Assembly: GCF_003013815.1 (NCBI RefSeq)
Contig: NZ_PRLH01000184.1
Location: forward strand, 1 to 64,000
Length of the DNA stretch: 64,000 nucleotides
From: Cyanothece sp. BG0011
GTDB lineage: Bacteria > Cyanobacteriota > Cyanobacteriia > Cyanobacteriales > Microcystaceae
Direction of reading: 5' to 3'
Part shown: positions 60,833 through 64,000 of the stretch, piece after piece
Position numbering within the stretch: position 1 is the stretch's first letter
How the letters are laid out: each line of letters opens with the position of its first letter
Translations under genes and position numbers: made by a program
The notes under the pieces: generated by a model
Seen by the model: the letters and a program-made list of their open reading frames with translations, nothing else
Told to the model about the DNA's origin: nothing
Database searches by the model: none

Positions 60833-60976
60833 TTATAGTGCTACGCACTGGGGAATGGGGAATAGGCAAGGGTTCTCCCCCTCACAAAAGGGGGAGTTAG
60901 AGGGGGTGGCAATGGTAGGCTGTCAAAGGGTTTCAGAATTGGGAAATGTCAAACACCCTAATGCGTAGTGCTATAA
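60833..60976. mobile_element. 144-bp MITE with perfect 15-bp terminal inverted repeats
   Basis: Left end TTATAGTGCTACGCA (60833-60847) and right end TGCGTAGTGCTATAA (60962-60976) are exact reverse complements. The interior carries CCCCCT/AGGGGG repeat copy 4 (GGGTTCTCCCCCTCACAAAA, GGGGGAGTTAGAGGGGGTGG). It is too small to encode a transposase, so it is non-autonomous. Confidence 0.85.
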
Positions 60977-60997
60977 CACTCAGAAATCAACAGGGAA

Positions 60998-61018
60998 GGG
61001 TTTAGCAATGCTAAACCC
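60998..61018. repeat. 21-bp palindrome followed by CCTAC (class GGGTTTAGCA)
   Basis: Arms GGGTTTAGCA and TGCTAAACCC around A, followed by CCTACGAG. Sixty bases beyond the shc stop. Confidence 0.8.
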
Positions 61019-61080
61019 CTACGAGTTTCAAAACGCTAATCTTTTCTCGCTTCTTCTTTGAAAAGAAAAAAAGATAACTA

Positions 61081-63000
61081 TCAGTTGGCCATTAATTTTT
61101 GATAACGTCCTAACGCAATTAAAGGAAAATAATGACGGTAGAAATGATAACGGATATAGAAATGACAAGGAAAACCGGTTCCGGTAAACTCGGATTCTTC
61201 CCAAGTTCCTTCTTCGGTTTGGGTGTTTAATAAGTAATTAATTCCTCGTTCAATACTATCAGTTTCAAACTGATTTAAGGCTTCTCCTGCATCTAATAAA
61301 CCGATGAGGGACCAAGCAGTTTGAGACGGGGTACTAACGCCTTTTCCTTTGAGACTAGAATCGTTATAACTCCAGCAGGTTTCCCCCCATCCTCCGTCCT
61401 CATTTTGACAGCTTAATAACCAGTTAATTCCTTGTTCGATTTGGGGTCGATGTTTTTCGGGGTTAATAACAGCTAATGCCGATAAAACTCCACTGGTTCC
61501 ATAGATATAATTCACCCCCCAACGACCGAACCAACTGCCATCTTTTTCCTGTTCTTTGTAAAGATAATTCAGGGCTTTATCGAGGCGATCGCTTGACATT
61601 TCTAGGTCGCAACTGCCCACCATTTCCACTACTCTAGCAGTGACATCGGCGGTATTGGGATCGATCATGGCTTTTAAGTCACCATAAGGCACTTCATTTA
61701 ACCAACCTTGGTTATTATCCACATCAAAAGCGGCCCAACCTCCTGGTTGACATTGCATGGTTTCTATCCATTTTAAACAGCGATCGATGGCGGCTTGTTT
61801 ACGGCCTTCATCGGGTAATTTTAGTCCATTTAACGCCATGACCACGGTGGCAGAATCATCGATGTCAGGGTAAAAACGATTAGTAAATTCAAAGGCCCAG
61901 CCGCCGGGTTTTCCTGTTTTATTTTTAACTGCCCAGTCTCCATATTCAAGGACTTGTTTATCTAATAACCATTTTCCTGCTTTAACTAAAGAAAAATGAT
62001 CGTTAGGTAATCCTGAATCTGTCAAAGCGCGTACACACCAGGCCGTATCCCATACAGGAGAGACACAAGCTTGCACCCGATAAGTGTCGTTTTCTTCGAT
62101 AGAAAAGCGATCAATGGCTTCAAAACCTCGTTGAACAGAAGGATCATTAACATCATAATTTAAGACGCGAAAGGCTAACAAAGAATTAACCATTGGGGGC
62201 ATAATTCCGCCCCAATCTCCTGTTTCTTGTTGATGGTTTAACATCCATCTTTGGGCTGCTTGAAGTCCTTTTTTTCTAAAGGGAACTAAGTCAACTTTTT
62301 CAGCGAATTTGAAGACCTTATCTAACCCCAGAAAAATGTCACCCCAATTGTTATTTTTCGGTAATTCATACTTGACATTTTCGATGCCTTCTGCGTATAA
62401 CTCATCGAGATTAAAGATAGGATCAACGGCAAAAACAGGCTTATCATTAAAGACAATAATGAGAGGAACCGTGCTTTCTCTTGCCCAACTTGCCATTTCA
62501 TAGATAGTAAACGGAAAACTATCAGGAAATAACATGATCCAGGGGGGAATTGAAGGGATTCCTTTCCAGCTATAACAACCAATTAAAGCAAGATGAAACT
62601 TAGTAAAAATTCGGGTTTTACTAATACCCCCTTTACTAATAATAAAATCTTTAGCCCGAAGTAAAGCCGGGTCATCTTGGGGAACCCCTAATAAACGCAG
62701 GGCCATGTAAGCTTCAACGGAGGTGCTAATTTCTCCCCCGTCTCCATAGAAGAGTTCCCATCCTCCCTGTTCCCGTTGTTGCTGACGTAGATAAGCTTCA
62801 ACTTTGTGTAGGGGGCGAGTTTGATCGGTTCCCCAGATTTTATGGAGTAGCACTGTTTCGGCCGTTAGGGTAATATTAGACTCTAATTCGGCCCACCAGT
62901 AGCCTTGAGGATATTGTCGGGACAGTAAATAATTTTGGCTGGCCGTGATGGCCTCCTTGAGGGATAAAGGGGATTGATAAGTCTGTCTATCTCGCGTTTG
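61081..63000 (-). CDS. shc: Squalene-hopene cyclase
   Basis: About 639 residues. Cyclises squalene to hopene for hopanoid membrane lipids. The catalytic acid motif is DIDDSATVVMAL (the D-x-D-D of the family). Several QW repeats are visible: QQREQGGWELFYG, QQETGDWGG, QCQPGGWAAF, QEKDGSWFGRW, QNEDGGWGE and QTEEGTWEE. The ATG at 62998-63000 (MQTRDRQTY) is taken as start; the frame extends to 63045. Precursors come from the MEP pathway (ispG at 2-3.5 kb). Confidence 0.95.
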   Translation of the reverse strand, partial: QTRDRQTYQSPLSLKEAITASQNYLLSRQYPQGYWWAELESNITLTAETVLLHKIWGTDQTRPLHKVEAYLRQQQREQGGWELFYGDGGEISTSVEAYMALRLLGVPQDDPALLRAKDFIISKGGISKTRIFTKFHLALIGCYSWKGIPSIPPWIMLFPDSFPFTIYEMASWARESTVPLIIVFNDKPVFAVDPIFNLDELYAEGIENVKYELPKNNNWGDIFLGLDKVFKFAEKVDLVPFRKKGLQAAQRWMLNHQQETGDWGGIMPPMVNSLLAFRVLNYDVNDPSVQRGFEAIDRFSIEENDTYRVQACVSPVWDTAWCVRALTDSGLPNDHFSLVKAGKWLLDKQVLEYGDWAVKNKTGKPGGWAFEFTNRFYPDIDDSATVVMALNGLKLPDEGRKQAAIDRCLKWIETMQCQPGGWAAFDVDNNQGWLNEVPYGDLKAMIDPNTADVTARVVEMVGSCDLEMSSDRLDKALNYLYKEQEKDGSWFGRWGVNYIYGTSGVLSALAVINPEKHRPQIEQGINWLLSCQNEDGGWGETCWSYNDSSLKGKGVSTPSQTAWSLIGLLDAGEALNQFETDSIERGINYLLNTQTEEGTWEESEFTGTGFPCHFYIRYHFYRHYFPLIALGRYQKLMAN

Positions 63001-63277
63001 CATCGTTAATTCCGTTACACTCCTTCGATATTTCTTGTGGTCCACTGTGTGGGTTTAAATCAGCAACCCATAAGTCTATTTGTCCTACGGGTTCAACATT
63101 TTTAAATTATAGTTCTTTCTCCATAAGCCAGAAGAATCTCAATAACTTACTCTCAGTCCCTGACAAACATCGGAATTAAGGAAGATTAAGCAATTTTTTT
63201 TTGGCCTGAGTCTAGTCCTTTGGGAAAACTTAAGATAGATTAATAAACTATAGTCTTTTGTCACGGAGTACGGGGTT

Positions 63278-63649
63278 GTGAGTTTTCAAGAGTTTTGTTT
63301 ATTGTTAGTTTCGGTATTAACCAGTGCGATGGGGCAATTATTCCTAAAAATGGGAGCCACCAAATTAGGCAAAGTCGATGGGAGTAACGCAGTCAGTCAT
63401 ATTTTAAATATCATCCTAACGCCAGAACTCATCTTAGGACTCTCCTGTTATGGTTTAGGTGCGATCGCTTATATTCTTCTATTAACCCGTGTTAATTTGA
63501 GCGTTGCGGGGCCTTCGGCTTCGATTATTTACGTCTTCTCTGTGTTAATTGGTTATTTTGTCTTTAAAGAAACCATCCCCATTCATCGGGCCTTTGGCTT
63601 AGGGTTTATTATCTGTGGGGTGATTTTAGTGGTTTGGAAAGCCAGTTAA
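63278..63649 (+). CDS. Small EamA/SMR-type transporter
   Basis: A 123-residue protein with four hydrophobic helices: LLLVSVLTSAMGQLFLKMGA, ELILGLSCYGLGAIAYILLL, GPSASIIYVFSVLIGYFVF and AFGLGFIICGVILVVW, the half-size drug/metabolite transporter layout (ArnE- or SMR-like), which would act as a dimer. Substrate unknown. GTG at 63278; CGGAG upstream. Divergent from shc with a 277-base gap. Confidence 0.82.
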   Translation: MSFQEFCLLLVSVLTSAMGQLFLKMGATKLGKVDGSNAVSHILNIILTPELILGLSCYGLGAIAYILLLTRVNLSVAGPSASIIYVFSVLIGYFVFKETIPIHRAFGLGFIICGVILVVWKAS

Positions 63650-63722
63650 AAAGAAATTTCTTTGACCCCCTTGCGTAAATCTAGTTAGCTGTGCTACGAT
63701 AGTTAATCGTTGAGAAAAACAA

Positions 63723-63796
63723 GGGCTTGTAGCTTAGTGGATTAGAGCGTGTGGCTACGGACCACAAGGTCGGGGGTTCGAGTCCCTCCAAGCCCG
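63723..63796 (+). tRNA. tRNA-Arg, anticodon ACG
   Basis: A 74-base cloverleaf: acceptor GGGCTTG (63723-63729) with CAAGCCC (63789-63795) and discriminator G; anticodon arm TGTGG-CTACGGA-CCACA with anticodon ACG at 63757-63759; T arm GGGGG-TTCGAGT-CCCTC. CCA is not encoded. Adenosine 34 would be deaminated to inosine to read CGU, CGC and CGA. Confidence 0.95.
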
Positions 63797-63811
63797 TCAA
63801 TATTAAACAAA

Positions 63812-64000
63812 ATGAGTGATATGCGAGTTATTTCGACAGATAACGCTCCTGCCCCTGTGGGTCCCTATAATCAGGCGATCGCAGCCCAAGGGCAGTTATT
63901 ATTTATCTCTGGACAAATTCCCTTAGACCCCAAAACGGGGCAACTGGTTGGGGACACTGATATTAGTCAGCAAACCCAACAAGTGATGAAAAATATAGAA
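63812..64000 (+). CDS. ridA: RidA/YjgF family deaminase, N-terminal part (cut by window edge)
   Basis: RidA hydrolyses reactive enamine/imine intermediates of amino acid metabolism. The 63 visible codons give [20 protein letters not shown], then [19 protein letters not shown] and [11 protein letters not shown], the start of the trimeric RidA fold with its APxxxGPYxQA motif. The gene continues beyond base 64000. ATG at 63812 or 63821 (MRVIST). Confidence 0.93.
   Translation, partial: MSDMRVISTDNAPAPVGPYNQAIAAQGQLLFISGQIPLDPKTGQLVGDTDISQQTQQVMKNIE

Larger units (their letters stand above)
60774..61080. other. Intergenic region between cytochrome and shc genes
   Basis: About 300 bases; nearly all of it is repeats: the 144-bp element (60833-60976) and the palindrome (60998-61018). 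No gene seen; a 73-codon frame at 60747-60968 runs through the element and is not believed. Confidence 0.65.

Overview
The window is chromosomal DNA from a unicellular cyanobacterium, most like the Cyanothece/Crocosphaera group. The evidence is a form IB rbcL-rbcX-rbcS operon, ferredoxin-thioredoxin reductase, a cyanobacterial AbrB-like regulator, low GC content and about forty copies of the cyanobacterial HIP1 octamer GCGATCGC. Species assignment is inference. Most of the window is a housekeeping and metabolic backbone, interrupted by many small repeats and by intact or decayed toxin-antitoxin and nuclease-like genes.

Layout. 1-7.2 kb: the 3' end of hisD, a PEP-CTERM surface protein with a pentapeptide repeat tract, ispG, purB, a DUF6888/DUF6887 pair, and ftrC with a DUF309 gene. 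7.3-15.3 kb: a decayed MazEF-like module, a DUF389 membrane protein, a CDF metal exporter, a pabB-like gene, msrP, a dienelactone hydrolase, a DUF697 GTPase and an intact PemK/MazF module. 15.3-18.3 kb: the RuBisCO operon, with a good match to the RbcR operator motif upstream. 18.3-26.9 kb: an accessory-rich stretch (truncated P63C gene, GntR regulator, frameshifted Rpn-type gene, AbrB antitoxin beside a deleted Doc toxin, orphan HicB, lone Gp157 phage gene, truncated Uma2) around ilvB and an ArsA/Get3 ATPase. 26.9-34 kb: Uma2, aroE, a solitary DNA methyltransferase, a YafQ/RelE module, a HerA-like ATPase, tyrA and a ComFB protein.

34-45 kb: proS, a spondin-domain PEP-CTERM protein, a leftward block (DUF1611, M20 peptidase, flavin reductase, AtzE/AtzG amidase pair, GDSL PEP-CTERM protein), a DUF3747 protein and a CPBP protease. 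45-50.9 kb: cyAbrB, sdhB, a frameshifted alpha/beta hydrolase, an ACT-containing malic enzyme and a Uma2 fragment. 51-64 kb: an acyl-CoA dehydrogenase, argF, a DHOD-like protein, an alpha/beta-fold protein, an MFS transporter, a glutathionyl-hydroquinone reductase, rluB/rsuA, rodZ, a diheme cytochrome, squalene-hopene cyclase, a small EamA-type transporter, tRNA-Arg(ACG) and the 5' end of ridA.

The gene content is largely conventional: carbon fixation, His/Arg/branched-chain/aromatic amino acid pathways, isoprenoid and hopanoid synthesis, and redox control. The most unusual layer is the repeats between genes. I see at least five families: (1) 20-21-bp palindromes flanked by CCTAC with covarying arms; (2) elements headed by ATCTTGCACCTTCG plus a C/G hairpin; (3) a CCCCCT...AGGGGG family, one copy inside a 144-bp element with perfect 15-bp terminal inverted repeats; (4) a TATAGCAGTT-ended element with a heptamer core; (5) period-7 tandem repeats of unrelated sequence at a dozen places, one of which forms the tail of the rodZ gene. 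I found no CRISPR array, rRNA, complete insertion sequence or prophage. All functional calls come from reading the sequence and from family knowledge; no database search was run.
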